Shown: positions 1 through 11,519, counted from the first letter of the stretch. The stretch: 60,846 nt of DNA from Reticulitermes lucifugus (GCA_026260175.1 JAKCWW010000525.1:1-60846), one strand, 5' to 3'. Numbers and translations are program-made. Notes: generated from the letters alone by a model not told the origin.

Positions 1-63
1 GGCGCTGTGGGTGTGTATATGAAACCAAGGGGGCGGTGGACCGAAAAAGTTTGGGAACCACTG
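1..63. mobile_element. right terminus of a hAT-like DNA transposon, cut by window edge
   Basis: Read on the minus strand from 63, the DNA begins CAGTGGTTCCCAAACTTTTT. This is the style of inverted terminus found in hAT (Charlie-like) elements across animals. An 8-bp target duplicate would be CTTTACAC at 64-71, but the other end lies outside the window, so neither the duplication nor the element size can be checked. No transposase coding is visible. Confidence 0.5.
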
Positions 64-616
64 CTTTACACCCATGTAAGGAGAGCAGACAGTACATTGC
101 GTTAGTTTTTTAAACTACTTTAGACGCAAAGTTACAAATTGATCAGGCGATCTGAGACCGTGAAAATTCATGTTTCATCACACAGTTGCTAAAGTTGGCA
201 CACTTGTTTATTTGAAGCATCATGGCGGTGCGGTCAGCGTTGTTACCGGTGGACCAAGAAAATGGTGGACATCTTCTGCTGGGTAGTGAGCGTGCTCGGT
301 CAAGAAGACACACACCCTCCCCTCCTGCACCCACTCGGTATTGATCACGGTCGTGGTGGTCCAGCTGCAACATCCTGAGTACCCGGTAAAGCACAGTGGC
401 CAAACACAAGAAAATATCTTAAAGGCCATTATTCTGTTTCAAACTTCAACAAACAGAACAAGCGCACTTGTTAGTTTTAAAAATCGGCACAACGCGACAA
501 TTGTATTTCGACACACAATTTGTTACACCTTTCGCCACACGGCACAGAGTTGGCCTACTGCTCTAGGATAGTGATTTGTTAATGACGATAGTTTTGAAAG
601 TTAATTCTGAAAGATG
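64..616. other. unassigned, contains the GC-rich candidate exon
   Basis: Apart from the candidate ORF at 222-344, I see no repeat or gene. The GC-rich stretch 215-400 is the only compositional feature. Confidence 0.4.
222..344 (+). CDS. candidate short ORF or first coding exon, unrecognised
   Basis: A 40-codon ORF opens at an ATG in the context CATCATGGCGG, which fits both a strong start context and a YY1-like motif. It reads MAVRSALLPVDQENGG, then a basic/proline part (SERARSRRHTPSPPAP), and stops at 342-344. The patch (about 215-400) is GC- and CpG-rich against AT-rich surroundings, as a 5' exon can be. A donor-like GTGAGC lies at 286-291, but the bases before it (TA) are poor. The other frames are also open here, on the minus strand as well, which weakens the case. 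No protein family is recognised; it could equally be chance. Confidence 0.22.
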   Translation: MAVRSALLPVDQENGGHLLLGSERARSRRHTPSPPAPTRY

Positions 617-641
617 TATATATATATATATATATATATAT
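617..641. repeat. (TA)n microsatellite
   Basis: About 12.5 uninterrupted TA units directly abut the 3' end of the minus-strand LINE fragment that follows. Confidence 0.95.
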
Positions 642-1110
642 CAGTGGAGCAAAGTCCTTCTTGCGAAGCTAACAGGTCCAAAGCTAGTCAAGAAATTCCC
701 CACATTTTATTGAACCCGAAGGCTCATTACTGCACTCACAACAGCCCTCCAACTGTCCCTAACCTCAGCCAGATCAATCCAGTCCATGACTGCTCATCCA
801 ACTACTTGAAGATCCATAATTCGCCCATCTACGCCTAGGTCTTCCAAGTGGCCTCTTTCTCTCGGGTCTGCTTATCAAAGCCATGTATGCACCTGTCCAA
901 GCTCCCACACGTGCTACAAGCCCTGCCCATCCCATTCTTCTCGATTTGATCACCCGAATAATATTTGGTAAGGAGTACACATCATAAAGCTCCCCATTAC
1001 GCAGTCTTCTGCATTCCCCTGCTATCTCGTCATTCTTAGGCCCTCAGCACCCTATTCTCGAACACCCTCAGCCTATGTTCCTTCCTCAATTATGTACACA
1101 TATGTTACTA
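642..1110 (-). mobile_element. RPRRRW-type LINE, 3' end fragment with broken RT C-terminus
   Basis: On the minus strand, 980-774 reads SRRMGWAGLVARVG and then ERKRPLGRPRRRW. This matches the C-terminal end of a non-LTR retrotransposon reverse transcriptase that is very common in insects (family knowledge, from memory). Upstream of that piece, 1005-952 shares the ATTATTCGGGTGATC-type stretch. Downstream, the word CATGGACTGGATTGATCTGG and then the tail around TTAGCTTCGCAAG run to 642, where the (TA)n array starts. The element is 5'-truncated, the frame is lost after GRPRRRW, and no function is expected. The clade was not assigned. Confidence 0.8.
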
Positions 1111-1504
1111 CACCAAGCCAGTCTGACGTGTGGGTCACAATACTAGTGTATCCCGGAATGGACACACACAGAAATTTTTAATCTTATTAATGGGGGGGGG
1201 GGAAGATTACAACTGTGATACTGTAAACATATATGAGATAATTAAAGTAAATGAAAAGCACTTAAAGTCGGAGAATGTTTGCTACCACTGGGTTAGGAAT
1301 CTGTCTTCCTACATAAAAATGTAAACATTAGGGCCCACTTATCATTTCACCTTTTGCCTTGTGAGTATGTGAAAATGATTTCACAACCGAAGGGAAGAGA
1401 ATCTGTCTGGACAGGGTTTTGAGAAGAATATGTAATCTTTAACGGAACGTGAGGCTGCATGCATAATGAAGAACTTCACAGTTTATAGTCCACAATGTTT
1501 AGAA
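1111..1504. other. unassigned
   Basis: Nothing recognised except a run of 11 G at 1192-1202. Confidence 0.5.
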
Positions 1505-1750
1505 ATATCTTTAGGGCTTTCAAATCAAAATCGGTAATATGGGAGCGGCACGTAGCACTTATGGAAGAAATTAGCAATGAAAACAAAATTATGATCTGAA
1601 ACCTAAGTGGATAATACCACTTGGGGGGATTCGGCTTAAACGGGAGGATAATATTGAAACGGATATTAGGAAAATTTGATGTGAGGACGAAGTCTGAATG
1701 CATGTGGCTCAGGACAGTGTACAGTGGCGGCATAGTGCGAACACGTAAAA
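1505..1750 (+). mobile_element. RPRRRW-type LINE, 3' fragment
   Basis: Order of landmarks: a decayed WAGHVARM-coding stretch (about 1535-1560, GGCACGTAGCACTTATGG), then GGGAGGATAATATTGAAACG at 1640, then GGCTCAGGACAGTG at about 1707. All are collinear with the other plus-strand copies. No open frame survives. Confidence 0.7.
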
Positions 1751-2854
1751 TGGGAGGAATATCTTGGCACTCCGAGCTCCACTTAAACGGAGTTTTTTGC
1801 TTAACACGTAACAATTTTGATGCACTATGTAAATGGACTGGAATTCGCATTTTTCTGCACCCATTTGTCTAAGACTCACTGTCTAAGGACAGCAGTAATA
1901 TATTAATGTCAGTGAAAAGTAGTTTAATTGCTTGTTACGCAGTTGGTCCTATATTTAGCGAGGCCGAAACACCATTACTCTGTACAAAAATCATCAAGGA
2001 ATTAAGTCTTATCCGAACCATTACAATTTCGCTCTATTAATTTCCTTGATCAACAAGAATATTAGCAGGTAACACCGACGAATGGTGGGATCTGGTAGGT
2101 CTTTAATACCAATATTTTATAATTCTTCTTGTAATTTCCAATTTTTTTTCCGTAGAGGGCGCAAGCGGTAGGCTGGTAATACATGTGGGTTTTGGTTTGA
2201 TTTGGTCTGGTGGTATTAATTTCAACTTATCTTTCTGTCTTAGTGCTATGTATTCAAGAGTATTTCCAAAACATTTGCAGTTTATATTTACTCGTACCTT
2301 CCGCACACAGAGGTAGTTAAGTGACGTAAGTTGTCCAGTGACTGGAACTAGGAGGGCCCAGAGGTTTAGAACGGCTTTTCCTATCGGTTCCACCCGGGCA
2401 GGTGTGCCTCTGGCTCATTTGTATGAGGACCAAGATCGATCCTCTCCCCGAACAATGTTCTTTAATTTACATTTTTAAGGCGGGACTATCGACGAAGTCC
2501 CAGTATTGAGTGATTCTAACTGTTGGTACCAACGTCTTACGGCGGAGAGTGCGAGACGTCCTTGGCGCATAGGCCCATGCCATGGTTTTGAGGTGGGCAG
2601 TGGATAGTGAACACGTTTTAAATGACGTCAATGTCAGTGGTGAGCATACTGAACACCTATACTGCAATTCATAAACTTATCGCGGCCGATTGTGGTTTTA
2701 CATACATAATATGGTTCTTTAAATAGTAGTTATGTAAAATGTAAATTAGTCAATCCCTTCAGGAACATCCTGTAGGTTATGTACTGCAGCTGGCATGGGT
2801 GAAATGAGCAATGCACTCTCCTGTGTAACAAAAATGATATAAGTAAAGTTGCCT
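1751..2854. other. unassigned
   Basis: No gene or repeat recognised. A CTCF-like core (GTAGAGGGCGC) lies at about 2152. The short minus-strand ORFs at 1476-1850, 2103-2393 and 2467-2667 have no recognisable motifs. Confidence 0.4.
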
Positions 2855-3090
2855 GTGTGCACGCCATGAAAACATGTGAGGGAGTGGAGGTATTGCTCCC
2901 TTCATTTTTATCCTCAACACTAGATGAAAGTAAGTGGTTTTCTTTGGGCATCGGTGGATTTAACCCAGGAAAACGGCACTAGGATCTCTTTCAGTACGAG
3001 GCTGGGTGGACCCTAGAGCCCGTCTGGTCATTTCTGAGAAGAGAAAATCCCTCACCCCTACCGGGAATCTAACAACGCTTCGAGAACATT
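2855..3090 (-). mobile_element. SINE-B copy, decayed
   Basis: Read on plus, it follows the antisense SINE-B order: CACGCCATGAA (about 2860), GGAGTGGAGGTA, CACTAGATGAAAGTAAGTGG, GGCTGGGTGG (3001), GAGAAGAGAAAATCC (3036) and CCCTACCGGGAATC. The tRNA-related head on the right is eroded after about 3075. Confidence 0.65.
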
Positions 3091-3448
3091 ATCGTGGTTC
3101 CTTTGTAACACGAAACAGTAACATTACAATCATAAATAAAGTTACAGGTCCGGGCCATAAAATCATTTGCAGGAAAAAAATAATTAAATATTGCTTATCA
3201 TTAAGCTTTTGATCTTAGTGTTACGTAGTTTGGAATATTTATTTTTGTAATACAAAACTTTTTTTAACTTCTGAAAATTTATGCTAGTGGCGTAGAGTCA
3301 TTCTACCGCTACACGTCTTGTACAGGCTACACAGTGTTAACTGCCTTAGTGGCTGTGAACTTTCTGGCACTCTTTACTTCACTGTTTGTGGCAAACACTC
3401 CAGTATCATTTCTTTATTTATTTTTGTGGCGATATATTTGCGTGTAGT
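3091..3448. other. unassigned
   Basis: Nothing recognised. A small imperfect inverted repeat (GTGGCGTAGA..TCTACCGCTAC) lies at about 3288-3312. Confidence 0.4.
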
Positions 3449-3545
3449 GTTGTAGATGGGAGGATAATACTGAAGTGATCTTAAAGAAAGCGTTTCTAAT
3501 GTTGTGGACTGGATATTTTTGATTCAGACCTGGGGCCTTTTTTAA
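3449..3545 (+). mobile_element. RPRRRW-type LINE, short 3' fragment
   Basis: GTAGATGGGAGGATAATACT at 3452 is followed about 45 bases later by GTTGTGGACTGGAT and TCAGACCTGGGG, the spacing seen in longer copies. Confidence 0.6.
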
Positions 3546-4264
3546 ACGCGGGAACATAAACTTGGGTTGCACAAAAGTCGGTTAACTTCTTGACGACGAC
3601 TTCATTTATAAGAACGATTCTGATCACAAAATTGGTTGTTTGGTCAATTAGGTGGCTAGTTTAGTTAGGATTTCTGCAATCCTTTGAAGGAGCCTTTGTT
3701 CTTCACGATCTCTGTCCTTATCTGGTGTACATGTACGTAATATTTTGGTCTTTATCTTTAATGTAACTTTGTTTGGTTAATTAGACCATCCTTCTTCTAT
3801 TACATGTGATATGTCTTTATAGATCTGGACAGTGTCTAATGACGCCAGTGTCGATGTGTGTATTAAAACCTCGCTTCGCTGCAATAAGAACAAAACTGAA
3901 AGTGTACCACAAAATGTTGAGGTGTATGTCTGAACTTAAGACATGAAAGTAGACGGGATGTAGAAGATACAAAACGAAGCTTTCCATAATTTGTAATTCG
4001 CCTAGTATAGGGTCATTACTGTAGCCGACAAATAAATTTTGTGGATTCCCGTCGCTATTCCAACGCGCGTGTTGGCGAGTCACTCAGCTCACATGGCTTA
4101 TAAAAGCGAGCCGACGGGAAGCCACAAACGATACTGCTCACATAAAATAATGACCCTGAATTTTTAGGGCGATTAAATTCTGAACGATAAGAAAAGAACG
4201 AAGCGTAGTATGCACGGGAAGAGCGTAGATATTGTGGCTAAGAGCCGTCAGGTGGAAGAGTTGT
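3546..4264. other. unassigned
   Basis: Nothing recognised. A TATAAAAG box at 4099-4106 has no convincing initiator or ORF behind it. Confidence 0.4.
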
Positions 4265-4335
4265 TCGGCAAGTTATGAAGTAGATTGGAGGATAATATTA
4301 AAACGTTTATTAAATAAGTAGATTGTGAAGGCATG
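4265..4335 (+). mobile_element. RPRRRW-type LINE remnant
   Basis: Only the block AAGTAGATTGGAGGATAATA followed by TTAAAACG is recognisable (about 4278-4310). Confidence 0.45.
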
Positions 4336-5559
4336 CGTCACGCTTATGAACGTTCGTATTACATAAAGTGGGTATTTCTGTATTGCCTGAGTAGCTAATA
4401 AGTGCTCAAAGAAAGATCTGCACCACGGAGTGAGCCACTGTATCCAGCATTGCTGCGATAAAATGTGAATCGCAAATTTAATTGCAAGCCTCTAAGCTAG
4501 TACAATTAGTACAATTTAACAGCAGCCGATGTTGTTGTTCTGCTCCGCTTTGATCACATCTATCGGACTGAAGCTAATAACACGGTACAAAACCATGCGC
4601 GCTATAGCCATATTGATCCGCTCCAGTGAACTCGTCATTATTACAATTACGTCGGTCTGTGGCACCGCTAGAGGCGCTGCGAACTTCAGTCTGACGCCAC
4701 ACTGCCTAGTCCATCGCAAGAAAGTTTGCTAACAGACTAATATCAATATAGCGCAAGGTTGCGTTCTTGGTAACTACAGCACCTGTCAATGACACTGTCT
4801 GTTTTGTTTGACTGGTTCTAATGTTTCGTGCCATCTTCAGACCATTATACAAAGTGAAGGTGGACCGACCCCCTAAGACACTGTAACTGTACGTTTTATC
4901 AGGCATGGTCGTGCTTCCTCTTCACTCGTTAAATGGCGTGACGACAGCACACTTCTTGTGCCGAAACATGTACAGAATGGAACAAAATAAGAACAGTTGT
5001 TGAAGGAATAAATTGGATTGCTGTAGTTGTTAACAGACGATGGCGAGAGTCCATTCGAGCCGAAGTGTTCGTGGCTAGTTCACTACAACGCAGGATAAAT
5101 TGACACATATATGCCTACACGTTTATTGATCTTATTACGACTCAGTAGTACCCATACTCGCACATACTGTGATACTAAACAATTTTATATTCTCCCAACA
5201 GCTTGTATTTATAAGCATCCAATGACTCGCAGAATAAACAGTGAATATTTTCTTAAATAACCTGTCAAAGTTTACTTTCGTAACGGAGACAGATTGCGTA
5301 TTGTATGAAATAGGGACAAATTTGAAATATTATTCAAACTTCAAGTTTCAGAACATTAAGTCAGTATGTTAAAAACAATTTACTGCTTTCATCATACGAA
5401 TAGCCCAATAATATAAAAAAAAGCTAAAAGACTTGTATACTCAGCGACGCAACCTGGTATAACAGAATTTTACAACGTGCGCTAACATCAATCTAACACT
5501 GTAACTGTGTCACTTTGTCTGTTGTCCACACAAACAAACATCCCATATCAGTTATATAT
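4336..5559. other. unassigned
   Basis: No gene or known repeat recognised. An ORF pair on opposite strands at 4516-4732 has no family resemblance. A CTCF-like core (CCGCTAGAGGCGC) lies at about 4666. Confidence 0.4.
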
Positions 5560-5725
5560 TCGTAGGAGGCGGTACAAGCCAGTTTATGAAGACACTACGG
5601 GCGCCTCTACCCTGGTTCGATTCCAAACAGCTTTTCTTCTCCAGGTCAAGAAGATATCTGAGGTTCACTTAGACGCCTAACTCTCTCCTGCACCCAGCGT
5701 CGAGGTTAAAACTCATAAAGGTTTA
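5560..5725 (+). mobile_element. possible SINE-B copy, strongly decayed
   Basis: GGTTCGATTCC at about 5614 has the form of a Pol III B box. About 85 bases on, CAGCGTCGAGGTTAAA resembles the 3' body of SINE-B (reverse of TTTAACCTCGGCGCTAG seen at 51225). The order fits a plus-strand SINE-B. Confidence 0.4.
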
Positions 5726-5837
5726 CTATCACATTATTCGTAAATTATTTCTTTGTGTTATGATGCCCAGGCACAGACACAACGACGGGTGAACAAAGAC
5801 TGATTAAGCCCGAAAAGAGGTTCTTCATGAAAGTACG

Positions 5838-6172
5838 AGGTATTTAGACCTAAGCAGAAGGTACTGTAATTCTGGAAGAAGTAATGTAATGAGTGTCACG
5901 ATTTGTACCCCTCGTCAAATATTATTTGGGTGATAAAATAAAAGAGGATGAGACGGATGGCGTATGCGGCAGTATGGGAGAGATAGACATGTATACAGGG
6001 CTTCGGTGGAGAAACCTGAAGGAAAGAACATGGTAGACCTAGGCGTAGATGGGAGGATACTATTAAAATGAGCATGAAAGAAATAGAATAAAGGAGCTTC
6101 GACTGGATTTATCTGGATCGTAATAGGGAAAATTGGTGGGCTCATGTGAACGAGATAATGAACCCCCTGAAT
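5838..6172 (+). mobile_element. RPRRRW-type LINE, 3' fragment
   Basis: From 5840 the DNA tracks the longer copies: GAGGTATTTAGACCTAAGC, an eroded WAGHVARM part, then GTAGATGGGAGGATACTATT at 6046, then GACTGGATTTATCTGGATCG at 6101 and the GGCTCATGTGAACGAG stretch. Stops and indels break the frame. The minus ORF 5915-6145 is a shadow of it. Confidence 0.75.
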
Positions 6173-6987
6173 TCCTCGCCAACAGCAGTATCTATTTTGT
6201 ATACATATCCACAGTTTTTAATTTGTAATTAAGCGGAGTAAATCGGCATTACGTTTCCCTGCCCAGCACAGACCTATCCTTTCTGCCGCTTCCAAACTGG
6301 GACACTGTCGCCCTCTAGGTTGCCATCAAGACCACGCCAGTGGCTGCACAACTATCCCGTCGAAATCGTGTTACTGCATGTTTAGCACTAACGGTTCGTA
6401 AACCAGGCATTAACAGGCACCTAGCAAATAAATTGTGTTTTACTTGTGTACTTTGGCATTGCAGTTCGTTTCTCGCGTCATTGGATTTAGTGCTGCAGTC
6501 TTCCTTGTGCTTTTCCTTTTATCAGAGAGTGCCCAAAATCTGTCGTGAGACTGGTGACATCACGTCAGTGCATTTACTCGGAAATACTTTACTAAGATAA
6601 ATTTATCGTTTCGAGGTAATGAATGAAGGGATGTTTCAGCGAGTTTGGATAAATGCACCGACATTTAGTTAATTTTGCAATTATCTACACTGACTACAGA
6701 GTTTTTGTTCAGAATCTGACAGATCGGCACAACGTCAAGGAACTCAAGGCGTCTGTAAAATCCGAACGCCCACTATGCAGTCCTTAAAAGACAGCCACTA
6801 GATTTTATCTTGAAAAAAAAACGAATACACTACATAACCTCACATTCTATTTCATGATGATTCATTTTAATATTACACTCTCCCGCTGTCTTCTTCCTTC
6901 CGGTTTTCTGACTAAAACTTTGATTCATTTCTAGTGTCCCCCATATACGATACATACCCAAACATGCTATCATCGTTCATCTTTCAT
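6173..6987. other. unassigned
   Basis: No gene or repeat recognised. A CTCF-like core on the minus strand (CTAGAGGGCGAC) lies at about 6309-6320. The 86-codon ORF at 6340-6600 shows no motif. Confidence 0.4.
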
Positions 6988-7036
6988 CCTAATAATATCT
7001 GGCGAGGAGTACAAATTATGTCTCACATTATGCAGG
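6988..7036 (-). mobile_element. RPRRRW-type LINE remnant
   Basis: AATATCTGGCGAGGAGTACA and the following ACATTATGCAG match the minus-strand copy at 952-1005 with only scattered changes. Confidence 0.5.
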
Positions 7037-8027
7037 AGTAACACACACGTCTTTGCAATTGGAAAACCAGAGTACACAATACACGAGATAATTTTTTGAT
7101 ACTTACTTGTACATGCGAATTAACATGCGACAAATACAGCGACTCATTTACTCCCTGTACGAATAGACAGCTGCGACATGTGAAAAGTCTCCTGCATTCG
7201 CAATGAGCCTCAAGTCTTGTTTCTCTAATGATCATCTCAGTTTCATACGAGCAGCAACGAGCGACACAACGCCAGCCATTTGTAATGAACTAGTGACATA
7301 GAATGTCGTCGTCTTACTTGGCATTTTAATTTAATATTCAATTTCGCAAGACAAGGAAAGTGAGCTTCTCTTATGACTGTCCATTATAACAAGGACAGAG
7401 TTTCCTTGGAATAGCTTCCACATATAATATCCGCAAAAACGACGGTGAAAGGGGGCGTTGGCGTAGTAAAATCTAAGGCATCTCTCTTACTAATAACCGT
7501 TCCAAAAGCGTCGGCAGCACTCTGTGGAATACTAGGCACAGAAGAAGCTCACCACCAGTCCTGTTGCCTGTCAGACTGACGCTCAGCAAGCAAACAATAC
7601 TGCACACGTATAACGAAACTATATGAACACTCTCTGTGTCGTGCAGCTAACTTCATGAAGAAGCGTCTTCCTTCGGAAGCTAAGAGTCGCTGATCTTGTT
7701 GAGAATTTCATCGCTTTTTTTTAGAAGCCGAGAGTTCAGTGCCGTGTGTACTAAAGTCCAACACTGGACTCTATTATGAGTTAGCTGAATTCAGACTTCA
7801 CCTTCACACGCTACATTGTTAACGTTACTTTTAACAGTGAGTAATCCTCTCATCCAAACCTAGTACCCCCCAGTGGTCACATCCCCTCACGTTTTCGACT
7901 AAAATTATGTACGCTTTTCTGAAGTATTCCGTGTGTTCTAAATGTTGTGACCAGTCCGTTCTCCTTGACTTGGCTGTTACGATATTATTTGATTGCATAC
8001 CGTGTGGCTATAATTTTTGGTGGAACG
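7037..8027. other. unassigned
   Basis: Nothing recognised on either strand. Confidence 0.4.
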
Positions 8028-8066
8028 TAGGCCTACAAATTATGAAGCCCCTCATTACGTTTGCAG
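8028..8066 (-). mobile_element. possible RPRRRW-type LINE remnant
   Basis: ACAAATTATGAAGCCCCTCA matches, with few changes, the reverse of the LHNEEL-coding stretch seen at 31530-31550. Confidence 0.35.
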
Positions 8067-10240
8067 ATCTGACGTAATGTACTTAGTAGATAATCGCTAG
8101 CACTCATTGCTGTCCTTCTCAGTACATGGACTGGGCTCTACCATCAAAATACAGCAACGCAAAGCACAAGCAAACGACGAAAAGAATTTCCCGAGCGGAA
8201 TTCACAACACGCGAACACTAAAATGCAGTCTGTATCCAAGTTATGCTTATGTTAGACGTCTGATCGACTGCGTGATTTTATCCCCAAGCTGATGTAGTGA
8301 TGCAGTGAGATTTTTGGTTACTTCCCCAGTCTCTTCAGACAAATTCTGAGATGATACTTTCCAAATCCTCACCTACCCACCATTTTTGTTATTCTTACCA
8401 TACAGTTTAATACTGCACCACTTAGCACACCTGCTTCCTAGTACTGGTTGAGATCTTGTCTCGAAAGTCAATTATCCTACTGTTTTGTGATCTTCCTCAG
8501 TTACTCTAGTAAATGCGGGAGGCGTAATTACAGTTGGCTAGGTCGCTTTCTTCCACATCCCTCCAATTCATTCTTCACTAACATTTATCTTATTTATTGC
8601 TATACAGGCTTCTGTACGAACTGCTTACATCGTCGTTAAATAGTCAATACTCGTATAACACATTTTGTGTAAACTGTGATATTAGATGCTCTCTTTACAA
8701 CATTGCACAAAACGCTTTTTCATTCAATGTGGTGAAGCAGATGTTTTCACGTGTGACAGTATGACTCCCCGTCACAAGACACGACCATTAAGGCACGCCT
8801 TTTCCATAATGTTTATGTCGCAATTATTAAGATTTCGTTTCCTTCTCAACGTTTATATAACGGGAAGGGGGTTTGAAATGTCTTCCCCTGTAGCCTCTTT
8901 CTCATGTGGAATTATGTTCCAAAAATTTAATCTCGGTCCCATCCCATCTTATATTCATCCAGCCCATCTTTTGGGGGACACCGTTCTGTGTAATGAAGGA
9001 ATGATACGAGACTCGTCTCCCCCCCATTTGTTTGTATGCGTATCCGAGAAATGAAAAGAATGAATTCTGTTTCACTGACAAAATCACTTAGATTTAAACA
9101 CGCCAGTTAGATAATGCATACCCCGTCGTTCCTTTATTAGATAAGAACAGTATAGAGTTAGACAAGAACAGACTCCCTCTCCGACTGTATCTGTGAAATT
9201 GAAAAGCCATCTCTCAATGTCAGAAGAGGTATAGTTAGTACGTAACTGTCAGGCTACAATAAGTGCTGCACTCTGTCGTCCCTTGCAGTGATGTGCTACA
9301 TGCATATGTTTCGTGTATTTGTGAAACATATACCCTGATCTGGAGGGAAGAACATACATTAAAGTGTTTTTGAGTTGAAACAAAAATTAAAATACATAAA
9401 ATTACTTTTCACTTGTGCCTTTGATAGATGTAAAACTTTGTTCTCGCCTTAAGGGAAGCACTTAGATTGATGGTGTTTCAGAATTGGAACTAAAGTGGTA
9501 AGTCGCGGTATGCAGTGACGCTGCTTGGTAGTCCAGCGTGAATTAATCGACAGGAAACCACTGCGCTGCTGGCACCTCCAGCATTGCCCTGCTCTTTACT
9601 ACGCATAATTCGATAAAGAAAACAACCAGAGCGGCTTACTTAGGAGACATGACACCGTGCGGTAATGCACTTTTAAGTATCGGGTGCGAAACTTAAGACG
9701 GGCAGTCTCTGTCATGAGCATTTGTGTGTCGTTTTTCTCGACACTTACTTGCCATTGTCAGAATGTTTCCTTTTCTCAACCACGCCATTCCTTCACAACG
9801 CAGGCCTAATTACCGGGCCATTTTATTCGTTGCTGAGGAGCCTGTGCTGTTGATATAGCGTTTTTGAACAAAGACGGAACCAATAAAATCCTGGATTTGT
9901 GATCACTGTAATTTGTTTGATTCGAATGGCCGATGTACTTCCGCCCCCTGAAGGGGACTCCAATGACCCAAGAACCACTCGAGCTCGTTCTTCAGAGTCG
10001 GGTCACTGCACAGTGGCGCGATCACAGTCGCTATTAGCGCATTCTGCATGACTGACACCGGGTCGGCATCCCTTAACAATGTATGACACTTCCCGCACAA
10101 TGATTCCGCGTTTAGAATAAGATTAATTCACAACTGAAGGAAATTTATGAAGGCAGACGCCGCACAATGGCCTCACAAGAAAGCACAGCAATTTTATGAA
10201 CTGACCTTCGGTTTACACAGCCCGTTGTGAATTAGAAATC
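8067..10240. other. unassigned
   Basis: No gene, RNA or recognised repeat. A 122-codon ORF at 8686-9054 has no recognisable family. Local purine/pyrimidine skew is unremarkable. Confidence 0.4.
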
Positions 10241-10289
10241 GTCAGTACCTGATGATGGCCGTTATTAAGGCCGAAACATGTTGTACTGA
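10241..10289 (+). ncRNA. hammerhead ribozyme-like motif with all core bases kept
   Basis: Core: CTGATGA at 10249-10255, GAAA at 10273-10276. Stem II: GGCC 10257-10260 with GGCC 10269-10272, closing an 8-nt loop. Stem III: ACATGT 10276-10281, which is self-complementary, so a monomer has at most a tiny hairpin while a dimer could form 6 bp. Stem I: 10242-10248 pairs perfectly (7 bp) with 10283-10289. The cleavage triplet GTT ends at 10282, so self-cleavage is predicted between 10282 and 10283. One extra T (10256) sits between the core A and stem II; the other single copies in this window share it. Short-stem-III hammerheads are known from Penelope-like retroelements; membership here is inferred. 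No ORF is attached. Confidence 0.6.
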
Positions 10290-11341
10290 GTGACGACTGA
10301 CTACAAAGATTTGAGCTGCGTATGACGGTTTGTGCATTATTTCGTTTAAATTTAAGAACTTAGTTGCAGTCGTAATGATCATTGCAATGTCGCACCGAAG
10401 GTGACCATGCGGTTAGCATACAGACGCTCACAGCAGGATCAAGCTGCCTTCGGGAATGCTGATTTCCTCGTCATTCGTTCGCCAGTACGTTCTGTCATTC
10501 ACGAAGTACCAAATACAAGAAGACTTACACAGTGAATGACGTGCAACTTTCGTTAAGTGGCACGCTGCCTACCCTTGCAAAACCCAAAGACACAAATTTT
10601 TAAAACTCCACAACAATATAAATGACAATGTAACAGCGATAATAACTGTAACAATAGCAATAACAAAAACAAAACGGCGTACGGCTGAAATGTTGGAATG
10701 TGTACCCGAAACCAAGGCCACTAAGATGGCTACATATTTTCAAGCTGGTACCAGGAGCACATAAGATACATAAAACATAATGATCCACAATCGGCATATG
10801 CAGCACACATTTTAATAATTTGCATCAGTAAGGTCCCATCGACAGCACCATGTCCCTATTCAAACATGTGAAAAAGGGGCCCTTCCATGAACTATTTCGA
10901 AAATTTTATATTCAGTCACACTGTTACAATAAAAAACTCATCCCAAAACAAAACACAGGAGAACGTAACCCACTGTATCAACTTGTATATGACGAACAAT
11001 CGAGTGCATTCTTCTCGAACCTTCCCTGTACCTCAGTAGCGTGACAGCTTGCGTCGTGCACACAAGCTGCCCTGAAACACTGGCATGCACCTTGCAACTA
11101 TCTTTCTAAATTTCACGTTTTAAATATTTTAAATATTTAAGTATGTAACGTTTCTTTAAATTTTAATTATTTTAATTTACATTTCAGTGTATCAGAGTTC
11201 TATATTCTTTTATATACATATGTTCTACACGAAGCAATCTAAATTTACTTCCCAATTCTTCTACATGACGTACAAGACATCAGCAATTAACAGCTTACAA
11301 CACATTTATGTAATGTTTTATACAAGATCATTTGATGTACG
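10290..11341. other. unassigned
   Basis: No gene recognised. AT-rich self-complementary patches occur at about 11118-11142 (TTTAAATATTTTAAATATTT). Confidence 0.4.
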
Positions 11342-11386
11342 GACTCCTTGACGATGATCCCACAGGGATCGAAAAATGTAGGAGTT
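11342..11386 (+). ncRNA. decayed hammerhead-like motif
   Basis: Stem I: GACTCC 11342-11347 with GGAGTT 11381-11386. The core box is TTGACGA (11348-11354), so the first core C is changed to T. Stem II: GATCCC 11356-11361 with GGGATC 11365-11370, a perfect 6 bp, preceded by the same extra T (11355). GAAA lies at 11371-11374 and the triplet GTA ends at 11380. The architecture is clear, but the core change predicts poor or no activity. Confidence 0.45.
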
Positions 11387-11519
11387 TTTAACGTTTTAAT
11401 GTAATGTAACTGTGTAAATACAAGATTGTGCATTTGTTGGTGAATTATTATAAATTAGATATAGCTTCGTAATTTCGGTTAACTCTGGGTATTTTAGCTT
11501 CAGGAAAACGTCTACACAT
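11387..11519. other. unassigned AT-rich stretch
   Basis: Nothing recognised. Confidence 0.4.

Noticed and set aside
4099-4106. TATAAAAG as a promoter
   Set aside because: No initiator at the right distance and no ORF or transcript-like feature downstream.
5915-6145. Minus-strand ORF of 76 codons
   Set aside because: Shadow of the plus-strand LINE fragment.
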